Origin: Diphasiastrum complanatum
Lineage: Eukaryota; Streptophyta; Lycopodiopsida; Lycopodiales; Lycopodiaceae
Reading direction: 5' to 3'
Assembly: GCA_029204225.1 (NCBI GenBank)
Contig: CM055095.1
Coordinates: 63,520,523 to 63,584,522 of the forward strand
Length of the DNA: 64,000 nt
Shown here: piece by piece, positions 11,485-23,784 of the stretch
How the letters are laid out: each line of letters begins with the position of its first letter
Position numbering within the stretch: position 1 is the first letter of the stretch
Program-made: the position numbers and the translations under genes
The notes under the pieces: model-generated
Seen by the model: the letters and a program-made list of their open reading frames with translations, nothing else
Told to the model about the DNA's origin: nothing
Databases searched by the model: none

Positions 11485-12040
11485 TGTTGGAAATTAAACC
11501 CACAATTGTCTCCTTGGTGAATGACTAATTTCTATCTCATGATTCTTCCTGCATGTTTATTGATCATTGACCTAGGGTCAGGTTAAACCAACTTTGGTTT
11601 TGCGTTTGCTTATCTGATACTTGCAGGAATCACAAACTTAGAGAAGGACGTCCACAACGGACTTTCGGCTGATCTCCAGCAAAGGGTAACCAATCCTAAC
11701 ATAAAATACAAGTTCAGATGTTAAGTTCAATAATTTGAAGTCATTGAAGACTTGGCCATCTTCATTAACTTCCACAAAACTTGCATTTAGAACAAGTCTA
11801 TAGAAATACATTACTTTTTCGATAGTCTGCAGAAATATACTATGTTTTCAACAGCTTCAGCTTTTTTGCATTTCCCTGAAATGCGACACTTGCATAATTC
11901 AGAAGTCTAACTTGTGCAGTTCATAAGTTTAACTGCTTTTAACGCCTTCAGCTTTTTTGCATTTTCTCGGAAAATGTGAAGAGACAGAAAATTCCCGAAG
12001 GTCATCTATTTTCATGAGTTAAATTGTTTTAAAGACATCT
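11485..12040 (+). mobile_element. Probable 3' LTR of the copia remnant
   Basis: The sequence after the polypurine tract starts TGTTGGAAATTAAACCC, a typical copia LTR start. I do not find a matching 5' LTR near 6,100-6,440, so length and right border are uncertain. The block TTCAGCTTTTTTGCATTT occurs twice (near 11,858 and 11,947). The right end meets a gypsy LTR fragment at about 12,045. Confidence 0.45.
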
Positions 12041-12044
12041 TCGC

Positions 12045-12445
12045 TTTTTAAGCATTGAATAGCAAATGAGGATGCTTCTCTTCCAAAAATGGTAGAGTTT
12101 CCTCCTTCTCATTAAGCATTCAAATAGAGTACAAATGGTGTTTTTTTATAAATGGGTAAGACCCTTGCCCCAATATTCTATTGGCTAATATTCACATTAA
12201 TCCTATCCATTCATCTTGGACCCAATTTGATCCAAGGGTCCACAAAAAGTACATTAGAAATCAGAAGATTCATGTGAGTCCAAAATTGGACCCAACTCTA
12301 AAAAATTAAACTCTAAGTTCTAACTTGACTTTGGGACTCAAGTTTTATTTTAATTACAAAGGGCCCAAGTCTATTATTTCTATCTACATTTAGCTTGTCA
12401 TTGGGCCATGGGCTTATAAGCGCAGGAAGCCATGCCCTTGCAACA
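12045..12445 (-). mobile_element. Gypsy LTR fragment, family of 32,156-32,931
   Basis: The reverse complement starts TGTTGCAAGGGCATGGC and matches the first 400 bases or so of the plus-strand LTR at 32,156: TAAGCCCATGGCCCAATGA, GACTTGGG, a TTGGGTCCAAGATGAATGGA block, a TATA region CATTTATAAAAAA, and GAGGAAACTCTACCATTTTT. Homology stops at about 12,045, so the U5 end is missing. It is the 3' LTR of the minus-strand gypsy element whose integrase lies at 16,862-17,690. Confidence 0.68.
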
Positions 12446-12499
12446 CATTTATTATTAAATTTATCCCTTTGCTCACGTTGTGTTGGGAATACCCCCAAT

Positions 12500-15400
12500 A
12501 GGAACCATGTCCTGAAGTAGTGCCAGTCCCTCGGCACTCTGCTGATTCAATAAAGAGAGCACTTGGCTCACCGCTGGTTGATCAGGTACATTGTTACATC
12601 TTCCATAAAGGTGATTCTGCCAATATTTTTCAAGTCTTTACTTGTGTGCAGGGACTTGTAGACACCGATGATCCATCGTTGATCGATCCAAGCTTGAAAA
12701 CAGCTTGTCCAGGGATGGCCCAGAAGGGCGACTTGGTAATACACACGAGTGATTGACAGTTGATCTTTCATGCGATCTGAGGCCAATGCCTTATTAGGAT
12801 CAAAATAGATTGGCGGGAGGAAATTACCCCACTTGGTCTCTATACCCATCAGATATTCCAAGTCTCGGACATAAGTTGCTACCGGGTGGACTGTTGGATC
12901 AGGGCAGTTGAGATATTTGCTAAAAAACTAGGTGAGAGCCCTTCGGATGTCTACATCCGTATTTCACCCATATTCTGACAAAATTCTCAGCCAATTACAA
13001 TTATTGAGGGTGATTTTGTCCAGAGGATGTCACATTCCACCCATTTGGATCGTCATGTGCATGGCAGAAAATACGCGTTCACCCTGAGTTATTGCGGACT
13101 AGTGACGTACATCTTGATGGCCGTAGGGTCGCGTTCAAATAACTGTTGGCGCCACTCTGGTTATGGTTGGAGGGCAGGGAGTGCTTGTAGCTCATTTCCT
13201 CTGATGGTCTGGGTTGTAAATGAGATCTGTCAGTCGTCTCTTGAAGACTGGTGGAGATATTTTGATAGGAGTCCATCTTCCACAGACTTGGGGTGTCTGA
13301 AGGCCCAACGGTTGACAGATATAGAGTGCGAGCCTTGTGATGATGAGGCTTGTCCTTCACCTTGGCTCTAGCTGGGGCCCGTGTCTTGGCCTTGGTCCTG
13401 CGAGACTGCTCCAGTGTTAGGAGGCCCTTGGTCTTGCCCGCCTGACCCCTAATCCTGACTTGTGTCCCCTGTTGCCTGCTGGTTTTGATCTTGGCTCGTG
13501 CTTGCCTGTGCAGCATCAAAGAGAGGTGGCATTGTACCACCGGGGTTGGGTGAGCCTTCTGCCCCATAAACTACTGACAAGCCTTGAGGGCTTGTTTAGC
13601 CTGGGCAAGCTCTTGAGTTGCGCTAGCCCGATACTTGTTGAACTCTGCCTGGTAGCTATTCAAAGTTTGTTGTAGACCTGCACCTGATGCCTGAAAATAT
13701 TTATCTCTGCTTGAGAGAGTGGCCTTGAGTCAACAGGTGCGGGTTGAGCTAACCAAACGAGTTTTTGCTTTGCAGCACTTGCACCTTCGCTCTCAAGCGT
13801 GTGTTTCCTACTTCATATATCTACTTGCACCTCCGCTCCCAAGCGTGTGTTTTCTACTTCATATATCTAGAGTTGCACTTGGAGGGAGGCAAGCCGTTGG
13901 GATGCTTCAGACTGAAGCTCTTGCACCTTTGAGGAAGCATCCTTCAGTGCTTTGGAGAGGCTTTCATAATACTGATTGAGGCCGTCCTCCTTTTGCTACA
14001 GCTTTGTGATCTTCTGGTGCCTATCTTGCTCATGTTGCTGAGCGATTATCAGCTTTTGCTGCAGCTTTGTGATTTCTGCTCGCAGCTGGGTGTTGTTGGT
14101 TGTCAGATGCAAAACTCGGCTGTCCAATGAGGCTCTAGCTGCTACCGCATCCTGGATGAATGTCCCCAAGGCTTGGTAGGCCGTCGTCAAGTCTGTTGGA
14201 ATAGTCAGTACACTTACGCTTGTAGGGGCTTGTGAGGTAGTGGCCCCAATGACTTGTACAATGTCATTGTCATCGTCCTCTATGAGTTGCTCCGGTGATC
14301 TCTTGTCATCAAGTGCGGTGGGATCTGCGTGATCTAACGATGGAATAAAAACAGTTTGTACAAATGCGTCGTCAGACAATGATCGGTCGCCCTCGACAGT
14401 CTTTGATGGAGAAGTGGGTAGTGTGAGAGGAACAGAAGTGGAGACAGGGATGGGGACAGCTTATCCAAAAGAGAAAATGGAGGAAACAGAGGGAAACTGT
14501 AGGGTGGTGTGGAGGACATAAGGAGAAGATGGGACTGAAGTGGCCTGGCATGGTGGTGAAAAGTTTATGACCTGCATCCATGCCAGGGTGTCCGGAGACA
14601 ACTATGAATCAATAGGATTGAACTGGAGAGGGACAACGGTGGAAACATGGGGAATGAAGGATGTGATAGTAATGGAAGGAGTGGTAGAAGATGGAACAGA
14701 GGTACAAGTTGTATCTATAGAAGACATGGAAATGGAAACAGAAGCAGCAGTTGTGGGTGGAACGGAAGAAAGAGGAATGACAACAAAAACAGTGGTAGAG
14801 GGCTGTACAGAAGAGGAAGTGGCAGTGGTAGAAGCTAGAACTGTTACTGGTGTGGTGGTGGTGGTGCGGCATTTGGTAGTAGGTGGGGATGAGGAGGATG
14901 AGACAGCGCCATGCATTCTTTTGTTGGTTGTCATGTCAGTGACTGCAGGTTGGGCAGACGTGGATGTGGTGGATGGAGGATAAAAGTTAGTGTGTGGCAC
15001 AACCTGTGCACTTTTGTCTCGAGAAGCGCACAGACGAAGTTACACAGCAGGGGGTCCGTTGCGGTATGTTTTCGAGCGTTTGGTTTGATGTAGATTGTTA
15101 GTTCATGGATAAGATATGCCAATTGTATGGCACAACCGTGGGGCCAAGAAATCTGCAAAAGGACTCCACAATCTGACTAAGCATCTTGGACTAGATTTTG
15201 TCCTTACGAAATGTTGAAACAACCAAAAAATTGTTCAACATATGCATGGCCGTCTGAATGATTGGGTCCGTGATAGCCTCTATTAGGTACCCATTGTTAG
15301 TTTGGATCAGAATTTCAAGTGTATTCTGGGTTACGAAAGGCTTTCTCAGGGCTTTCGCCTGACGATGAGAGATGGGCTGGCAGACATAATGCCAACAGTG

Positions 15401-15691
15401 ATCATCGAGTCCGCATTAATCCATACCTTGTATGTGGTACCTTGGTATAGGGAGTGGAAATGCGACTTCGGCACATCCTAGGTGGCATAAGCATGAAGGG
15501 CGAGGCCCATGTTGATGTCAGAGCTGAAAAGTGCTGGGTAGAATCCCATTGCTTCAAGAAGTGGGCCAGCAATCTGAAGCCATGGTTCAATCAAGGCATC
15601 AGAAGACAAGCGGCAAATCTTGGTGGCTGATGGTATATCTCATTGGATCACCTGCTTGGTTCCAGAGTCGTCAGAAGATGAGGAGGCCATG
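12500..15691 (-). pseudogene. Long additional coding region between gypsy integrase and 3' LTR
   Basis: Reading leftward, an ATG at 15,691 gives MASSSSDDSGTKQVIQ, then a stop, then coherent sequence such as EPWLQIAGPLLEAMGFYP and NMGLALHAYA. It continues through frames near 15,158-14,931 (GCAIQLAYLIHELTIYI) and a Ser/Thr/Pro-rich tract (15,000-14,602). A coiled-coil-like region (14,379-13,996, LRAEITKLQQKLIIAQQHEQ) and a basic Gln/Lys/Arg tract (13,567-13,079) follow. The C-terminal part (12,861-12,568) has YLMGIETKWGNFLPPI. That C-terminal part is shared with the copy at 60,975-61,731, so it belongs to the element. Athila/Tat-type gypsy elements often carry an extra ORF at this position; I do not recognise this protein. 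Many stops and shifts: not functional. Confidence 0.55.
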
Positions 15692-15699
15692 TTAGCAGT

Positions 15700-16861
15700 G
15701 ATAGTTAAAGTTGGTTACAAAAAAAAAATGATCAAAAGTAGGAAAACCAATGGGAATGGTAAAAGTGATGAAAACGAGAAAAACAGTAGAAAACAAGAAT
15801 TGGCTAGTAGTAATGGCAGTTCAGAGTGCAGATTTGGGTTTAGAGCATGCAGATGATGGCTTGTATGAATTTTGGTCGCATTCGGAGAACTTGGAAATTT
15901 TGGTCAAAATTTGAATAGAGCTTCGCTAGGAAAGGTGACAAATGACTTGAGTTTAGCCCTTATATAGCGGAATTTAGAGTGCGTATTAGGTTAAATCCAT
16001 TTTTCCTTGCTCAATTCCATCCAAATTTTGGCAGGGAGCTTCTTCACAAAATTTCAAGGCCTCAGAGAAGTCTGCGAGAGTTCAGAAGGTGATTTGGCTG
16101 CCCTACGAAGGTTCTGCGAGGGTTCAATCCTCATAGAAAGTGAATGATTGCAGAACTTGCTCCAATGGTTGGATTTTCAAGATCAGACCATGTAAACGAG
16201 CTAATTTTACTGCTCTGATTCCATTTATACCCCTTGCAAAGGTTTGTTTGATGATCTTGATGCTCTACGAAGGTTCTGAAGATTCTGCTCCTTGAAACCC
16301 TCGCAAACACTAAAAAATGATGTTTTTTCCATCAGTAATTTTTGCAAAGATTCTCATAGATGCATCTGAGTTAGATCTAGTGACTGTCCAAGTTTCAAGA
16401 GCTATCTCTCAGGGGATCTCCAAAAATCATGAAAAAAGTGCTCTTTTTGAGTGTTTTTGACGAGATCTTGAGATTCTCTGATCCTTAACTTTTGTAAACT
16501 GGTAATCTGTTACATCTATGTTAGATCTAACTTTACATAACTCTCTGGTAGTTCTGATAGATAATTGGTGGATGATTCAACAGTTTTGGTAAATTTTGCC
16601 CTTATTTTGCCACTGTTCTTGAGATCGAGGTCTCTGATCTGCAAATTGGGAGGCTTGTTGGTGTAATTTGATGATATGCTTTCCTCTTGATCCTATCTAG
16701 ACCTGGATCTCTCTTGGATCTTGTTGAATCTTCTCTAATCTTGTCAAATCTGGCTGAATCTTGGCGGATCTAGCTTGACCTTGCTTGATCTTCGTAGATC
16801 TAGTTGTGATGGCCTTGCAGATGAACTTTTCGTAACTTGCCACCACCAACCTGGATCTGTC
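15700..16861 (-). other. Spacer between pol stop and additional ORF
   Basis: No coding frame is supported. It contains repeated TGCGAAGGTTCTGCGAGGGTTC-type phrases around 16,060-16,300, and GATCT-rich phrases near 16,680-16,800. The piece at about 16,060-16,144 recurs at 62,100-62,183. There it is joined directly to the integrase end, so the second copy lacks about 700 bp of this spacer. Confidence 0.55.
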
Positions 16862-17690
16862 TCACTGAGGTGGCCAGTACTTGTGCAACCAGCTACCGTT
16901 GATGGGTGTGTCGAAAGGCGTCCCATCTAGCTTCTCCAAATTCACGGCTCCATCATTAAGAATTTCTTTGATCGATAAGGACCTTCGCTTGTGAATTTTA
17001 ATTTCCCCTTGATCGTCTTGGTCTTATACATCAAGACTAGATCTCCGGATCAAAGATAATTCTTTTGTAACCTGCGATCGTGCCATGCTTTGCGTCTTTC
17101 CTTTTCAGCTGCCAGTGCATGTATAGCTAGTAAGCGTGTTTCATAGAGTTTATGAAGAGCTTTGTGACATAATTGTAGAGATCTAGATTCATCAAGACGT
17201 TGCGCTGTGACAATCCTTAATGAAGGGACTAAAAGCTCTATTGGCATTACAGCATCCTGACCATAAAAAAATGGAATGACTTTTGATCAATGCTTCCCTT
17301 ATATGATGTCCTGAATGCCCACAGAGCAGCATGCAACTTGTGTTCTCAATCCGATTTGCTAACTTCAACTGTTTTTGTGAGTACGCTACACAGGATCTTA
17401 TTGGACATCTTTGCTTGCCCATTACCGTGAGGATAATAAGGCTTACTGGTTCTAGGGATCACGAAAAATTCCTTTAACAGGAACTTGATGGTCTCATTGA
17501 TGAAATGACTTCCGCAATCACTGACTATCTCCACTGGGCATCCAAAGTGCACAATGATATTTTCATAGAGAAATTTGGCAGTGGTCCTAGTATCAGCTAC
17601 TCTCACTGGCTTGGCTTCGACCCACTTGGTGAGGTAGACGGTGGCTACGATTATGTATAGAACTTGGATACTTCTTGCTATGGGGTGTTG
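16862..17690 (-). pseudogene. Ty3/gypsy integrase, copy 1
   Basis: In element order the frame gives LTKWVEAKPV, then HFGCPVEIVSDCGSHF with the second catalytic aspartate, then YYPHGNGQAK at the distance expected for the third catalytic residue (35 residues between). That residue is lysine, not glutamate. The C-terminal part contains RKAWHDRRL, LVLMYKTK and LDGTPFDTPINGSWLHKYW, ending in TGA at 16,862-16,864. Several frameshifts split it. The N-terminal zinc domain and first aspartate are lost through a deletion that joins the integrase core to the pre-RT linker. Reverse transcriptase and RNase H are absent. Confidence 0.87.
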
Positions 17691-18213
17691 GTGGGATGCC
17701 CTTCAGATCACTATAATTTTTGGCAAAACAATCCTTGTACTCCACCAACAATGATCGTAGCCGCTTGAATTTTGTGGGTGTTAATTGCTCCCCCCCCACA
17801 TGCACGATCTTTTCTTCTTCACCTGGCTTGGCAAGGTTCATTGGTTGCGTCCGCACAGGTCCCTTGAAGACTTGTTCCGTTGGTGTCGGACTTTGATCAG
17901 GTTCTCGTTGGGCTTGCGGCATCATAATTACCATGTCGTCCAAGGTATAGTTCTTGAAGATCTCAGGCATCTCGTGAACTAGTGCTTGTCGAGATTTCTC
18001 CTTCAGCATATTGATCTTAGCCTGACTAGTCACCTTTTGATTCTCCGTCATTTGAGAAGAAGATGACGATGTATCAGAGTTCATCTTGATTGACTTCAAA
18101 GAATCCAACACCTTCTTCTTGTCTCTTCTTGTCATATGGGTGGATCCGTCCTTTTTGTCTTTCTTCGGAACTGATGTGACATTTGCCTTGTGGTTGCGAA
18201 TATCAACATCCAC
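17691..18213 (-). pseudogene. Gypsy pol linker before reverse transcriptase
   Basis: An open frame with a Lys/Ser-rich start leads to HVGGEQLTPTKF and LLVEYKDCFAKNYSDLKGIPP, the sequence that normally precedes gypsy reverse transcriptase. Immediately after it the reading passes into integrase sequence (IIVATVYLTKW in another frame). Reverse transcriptase and RNase H have therefore been deleted at about 17,690. 18,214-18,940 shows nothing I can assign. Confidence 0.72.
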
Positions 18214-18944
18214 TGTAGCTATAGCTTCTTCGGGTAGATTATTCCATCAGATCACCTGGTTGTAGCATTGTTTCAATCAACTGACCGGACTTAGAGTAGA
18301 GTTCTTAGACAAAAAGCTTTTCCAACACTTTGCTTCCCATCTGCTAGGATTAGGCTTGATCCAACTTGTTGCCAATCTCTGAAGAGGATCCTAGTCTTTT
18401 CCCTTTGAGGAAAAACCCAACTGACACTGGATATCACCCATGCTCGATGAGTTTCAGTTTCGAAGGTAGCCATCCCAAATGAAGACCAACTACTCCATAG
18501 AAGATCTCCCCTGAAATTGCCCTCTCCAACTTTTGACTTCCTGCTTGCGTCTAGTGGGCGTTGTCACAAATGAAACTAACCCAAGTAACAGGCTATCCAT
18601 CCATCCTTTGCAAACATCGAGTCGTTTCATTGCCGTTCATGTGCTAGTGCTTAAACTGCGAATCCGCCCCACAGATTCTGTAGTCCTCTTTGTTTGATGG
18701 TATCAGCCTTCAAAAGAAAGGTTCCTTCTCAAGCCATAAGCTCTTTGTATCACAAGCAATCATGCAAACCAGGCAAAGCATGAGTACTAAGACTCACCAC
18801 GAATACATACGAGCAAGACGCTCAGACAAGTTTACTTACAAATAACAAAGACAAGGTCCCCCTTTGAGATAGCCCTGCCAAAGGACCTTTGCCTGGCCAC
18901 GCCCATACAGATTGATCACAGAATCAAACCACAGAGAACACCCC

Positions 18945-19111
18945 TCCAGCTATCCGTGCTTTCACCATTAAGCAGCACATTGCCTCAGTCACGCCCCACC
19001 AAATCTGGTCAATAGCCCTTATAACTAAACGATCGGCAGCTATCCCGCACCGGCAGCAAACCACCTGTGCTTTACACCCGAATTCGAGCAGCATCTCTGT
19101 ATCAATGGTTA
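18945..19111. repeat. Diverged CCGTGCTTTCACC..GCAGCAC repeats, left part
   Basis: Blocks of the type CCGTGCTTTCACC..AGCAGCAC and CTGTGCTTTACACCC..GAGCAGCA occur here and resume at about 24,565-24,780, beyond the copia inserted at 19,112. Together they form one interrupted, strongly diverged array of about 80-bp units. Confidence 0.45.
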
Positions 19112-19116
19112 ACCCG

Positions 19117-19853
19117 TGTCGTGAACGAGTTTAGTGTATCATAAATGGATTTGTTTCTTTTGAATTTTCTTAGGCGGAAGCTTGCAGGATCCTAAACACG
19201 TGACTACAGATCACAGAACAGATATCATTCTAGCAATCAAGACATCGGAAGACAAGGAGATGCACAAGATAGAGCATTTGTATTATCGGTTTGATTTTAG
19301 AGCGAGATGATCAGTGTCTCGCTCGTTGACGGCCTGACGCTCTGCTCTTTTGCCATGTTCTGCTCGTTGGTAAACTTTCATGCACAACTATTTCGTTTCT
19401 ATTCTTTTTTTTTTTTGCTCTACTCACGCACTCTTCTCTGTGTATTCTTTTGATCCAGAAAAAAATTTATATCTCTATTGTGTGGAGTTTATAAGATAGC
19501 TAAACAGAGAATCACAAGAGTAGTTAACGCTAATCAACTAATCAATTACTCTCCATTATTGCTAAATGTTTCAGCTAAGCATGAAGCTTAAGACTCCACG
19601 CCCGTTGAGCTGCCAACTGGCAGTGCGAAAGATTTTCTTTTGTTTTTTTTTTATTTTGTGTCGTGTCGTGTCTTTTGGTCCTGGAGGCATGTTTGACTTT
19701 CACGAATCGTTCGACCTTAAGTTTCACTTCACTTCATGTCTTAGGATTTTTGAGGTACGTTGACTTTCGCGAATTGTTCGCCATTCGACCTTCGCTTCGT
19801 GTCGCTTTGCTTCACATTCACGGCAAAGTTGCAGGAGTTCACCATTTCTAACA
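19117..19853 (-). repeat. 3' LTR of copia C
   Basis: Downstream LTR in element order. Minus-strand termini TG..CA. Contains CGAGATGATCAGTGTCTCGCTCG (plus strand, split here for length: GATGATCAGTG core), shared with the other LTR. Confidence 0.93.
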
Positions 19854-22800
19854 CTCCCTCTTGAACCTTGCAGCTTTGCACGTTTAATCCAAATGTCTTC
19901 CTTTGCTTTGTAAAGAGTGGCTTGTCGAGCGGCTTTGTGAGCAGATCTGCAATCATGTCTTCAGACTTTATGTATTGGACCTGGAGCTCTCCTTTCAAGA
20001 CCAAATCTCAAATGTGATGGTACTTTAGAGGTATGTGTTTTGTCTTTGAATGGAAGACATGATCCTGGGATAGATAAATGATACTCTGAAAATCCATCAT
20101 CATCGTGCCAATTGCCTCCAACATCATCTGCAACCAAACTACCTTGTTTGTCACCTTTGAAGCTACAATGTATCTAGCTTCACAAGAAGATTGAACTACC
20201 AAGGTTTGCCTTTTGCATATCCAGTTGATTGTTGCTCCGCATGCTATTGAACATCCTCCAGTTATGGACTTGTTGTCATCTTTGCAGCTGGTCCAGTTTG
20301 CATCACTGAAGTAGTGTAGCTCAAATCCTTTTCTTTTGTTTTTTGCTCTGTAGGTTAATCTCATATTGTGGGTACCCTTCAGATATTGTAGGATTCGTTT
20401 TGCCATTTGCCAATGTGCCATGCCAGGATTGGAAGAGAATTGGCTTAAAGCATAAACAAAGAAAGCTAGATCGGGTTTGGTACAAATTGTAAGGTACATC
20501 AGACTACCGATTAGGTTTTAGTAGGGTATACCTTCTATCTTCTGTTTTTCTTCTTCTGTTTTTGGGCAATCCTGCTTCGTCAGCTTGGCTCCAACTATCA
20601 TTGGTGTGGCCTTTTCTTTGCAGTCCATCATGTGATACTGCTTGAGCACTTTTTTGGCATATTCGGACTAACTCAAGTGTATTTCGTCTTTTATTCGATC
20701 TCTTCTGATCTCCAGTCTGAGGCATTTTGTAGTTTCTCCTAGATTTGTGATTTTATAATTTTCAAAAATCTGACTCTTCGTGTCTTTGATCAGCATCAAG
20801 AAATTTTATCACAAAATCTGTTCTTACTCTTTTTATGTAGACGTTAAAGTCTGGTTGGGTAGGATTTAAGACTAGAGACTTCAGAAGACTGTCGAGCTTC
20901 TTGACCAACCTTGTGATGCCTACTTTAGACCATAAATGCATCTCTTCTCCATGGAGAAAGGCTATCTTCACATCAATCTGGTGAATTTCCAGATTGTGCT
21001 GTGTAGCATATGCAAGGAGTAGTCGTATGTTTGTCATCTTGACCATCGGCGAATATGTGTCGAAATAATCAACACCATGCATTTGTGTGTAGCCCTTCGC
21101 GACAAGCCTTGCCTTGTAACAGCCAACAGTGCCATCTGATTTCATTTTTTCTTGTATACCCACTTGCAGTCGACGATTTTTTGTTTTCTAGCAGTTGCTC
21201 TAGCGTCCATGCCTCGTTTCGCCTCATCGACTCGATATCTTCTGACATTGCCTGCTTCCAAAATTCTCTCTCTAGACTCTAGACAACTTCTTGATATGTT
21301 GTTGGCTCTTCAGTAAAGTTGTAGTACTCGAATTGTGTGTCTTTGCTCTACTGAAGATTGTCAACATAACAGTGTAGAGGTCTTCTTTGTCTTGTTGACC
21401 TTCTGGGTTCGTTTCGTCACTGCTCAAATGTTTCTTATTCGTGGAGTTGATCTTCTTGTTGCTCTGGAGTCTGTGGCTCAACATTATGATTTGACGTCTG
21501 TCCTCGATCTCCCTCTTAAATTGGCAGCAGTGTGAAGATCTCATGGCCTTTTTCATCTTTTAGTCCAGGGAATGTGGACTCATCAAACTTCACATCTCTA
21601 CTCGAAACAATCTTTTTCGTGGTTGCATTGTAGAGTCTGTACACTTGTGATCCGTTTGAGTACCCGACCATGATTGTTTGTTCTGATTTATCATCCAGCT
21701 TGTTTCTTTTTTCTTTTGGAATGTGCTTGTATGCTGCACATTCAAACACACGTACGTATCATAGATCAGGCTTTCTAACTGTCCACATCTCGTACGATGT
21801 CTTATTTTTCAGCGTTGTCGTTGTTGGTCTATTCTGCAGGTGTACTACTGCAGCTATTGCCTCAACCCAGAATTGACTTGGCAATCGAACTTGTGCCATC
21901 ATGCATCTGGCTCCTTCGGCTAGCATCCTATTTCTTCTTTTTGCGACACCATTATATTCTGGTGTGTACGCAGGAGTGAACTGATGCTCTATCCCCTGTT
22001 CTTTACAGAATCTTGAGAATTCTTTGCTCTTGTACTCACCTCCATTGTCATATCTGATGATTTGAATTTTCTTTGAGGTGTGTCACTCCGCAAATGCCAT
22101 GAACTTCTTGAAAGAGTCAAACACTTTAGATTTTTTCTTTAGGTAGTAGATCGTAGTCATCCGATTGTAATCATTTATGAACGTCAGGAAATACCTCAAT
22201 CTTGAGAGCAAATCCATTTTCATCGGTCCATAGTCTTTATAGTGGATGAGCTCAAGAACTTCTTTGGCTCTTCTTTCCTCATGTGTGAATGGATTTCGAT
22301 GTTGTTTGTCTTTCTGACAAGCTTCGTAGAACTCAGTATCGGGTCTTGATATCTTTAGACCTATGACTATGTCTTTCTTACACATGTCATACAGGCTCCC
22401 CATGTTCAAATGATACATTCTGATGCATTTAATATTCTATCAGAATTGCTGATTATCTTGGTTTGGTAGAGATTTCCTTCTCTACATCCAACCATCAACA
22501 ATTTGTTTGTAGTTTTCTCGATCATGCAGCATGTATCACCATCGAATAAAACTCGAATTGTAAGATCTGCGATCTTGGAGACTGATAGCATATCTTTTCT
22601 CAGTGAAGGCATGTAGAGTGCTCCTAGCAACTCTGTTTGACCTGACAATGTTCGTAGTTGTAGAGTCTTGATGATTTTGACATCGTGTCTGCTCCCATCA
22701 CCTAGAATCACTGCTCTATTATTTTCGAGTTCTTTGAAGTCGATCAAGAAATTTTTATTGCAGGTGATGTTTGATGTTGCTCCTGAATCAATGACTACAT

Positions 22801-23720
22801 CGTAGTCTTGTTCAGTGTAGCTCATTGAAGCTTCATCAAGTATTGTGAAGGCTTCATCACCTCTATCTGCATCTTTGGATGACTCTACAACATTTTCTTT
22901 CTCAGTCTTGTTCTTTCTTTTCGGGTTGAATCTGCAATCGTATGCAGAGTGCCCCTTCTTCTTGCAGTGCATGCAAGAATTGCTGGATTGAATCAGCATT
23001 TGTTGGCTGTATGGCCTGGTTTGTGACAGTGATCACAGGTAGAAGATTGTTGATTCGAGGACTTTGTCTTGTCAAATCTAGATTTGTTCTTGTTCTTCTT
23101 CTTCCCTTTTGTGAAGAGAGCTTTCTCTTGATCACTACTTCCTTCTCCTTCGTCCCACATTAGTCTCTCATCAACGACAAGACTAATTGCTTTGTCGAAT
23201 GTCATATCTGGTAGACTCAGTATGAGCATTCTCAATGGCTGATAGGACGTTGGTAGATACTTCATAAAGTACATCAATTGTTGTGGTGCTGGGACCTAGT
23301 GCTCATGTCCTGATGCAGCGAGTTGAGAGAAGATCATTCTGATCTTCTCAACGTGTTGGTCTAACTGGTTGTCATCCCATCGTATGGATTGCAGCTGATT
23401 TGAAGATGCATCACTGAAGTTGTAGTCCTCACTTTGTATTTCTATTTTAATCTTTCCCATCCCGCATGGCTGCCTTCGCAGTCTTCAATCTACATGAGTA
23501 GATCTTCGTTGATGGACAAAACAATGATCGCCATTGCACGTTCATCCCTTCTGATCCATTCAGCTCTCCTCGGGTCTCCCTCTAGAGGCTGCACCTCTGA
23601 GAGTTCGGTCACCGACCAAATGCCTTTGCCTTTCAAAAGTGTTTTGATTTTGAACTTCCATATCATGTAGTTTGTGCCATCAAGACTGATTGCTACTATT
23701 GTTTGGATCATTGTAGCCAT
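19854..23720 (-). pseudogene. Copia C gag-pol, decayed
   Basis: Element order right to left: gag start MATMIQTIVAISLDG with YMIWKFKIKTLL (about 23,720-23,490); UBN2 region; two zinc knuckles CDHCHKPGHTANKC and CMHCKKKGHSAYDC (about 23,030-22,930); protease VIDSGATSNITC (about 22,790). Next are pre-integrase/integrase pieces (22,418-22,083 and 21,749-21,516), reverse transcriptase from [17 protein letters not shown] (about 21,120) with [12 protein letters not shown], and RNase H pieces (20,499-20,008) with SDANWTSC. It ends with ADLLTKPLDKPLF near 19,950. Two zinc knuckles are an unusual count for copia, shared with the copia at 49.7-50.8 kb. Numerous stops and shifts. Confidence 0.92.
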
Positions 23721-23772
23721 ATTGTGTTGCCTAGAAAATCACTGCTAAGATATTAGTAGTGATAGCCTATTT

Positions 23773-23784
23773 ATTCTAATACCA
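23773..23784 (-). promoter_or_regulatory. Primer-binding site of copia C
   Basis: Minus strand TGGTATTAGAAT, an initiator tRNA-Met type site, directly abutting the 5' LTR at 23,785. Confidence 0.85.

Noticed and set aside
14540-14983. Plus-strand 147-codon Val/Glu/Gly-rich ORF
   Set aside because: Antisense shadow of the Ser/Thr/Pro-rich part of the minus-strand additional ORF.
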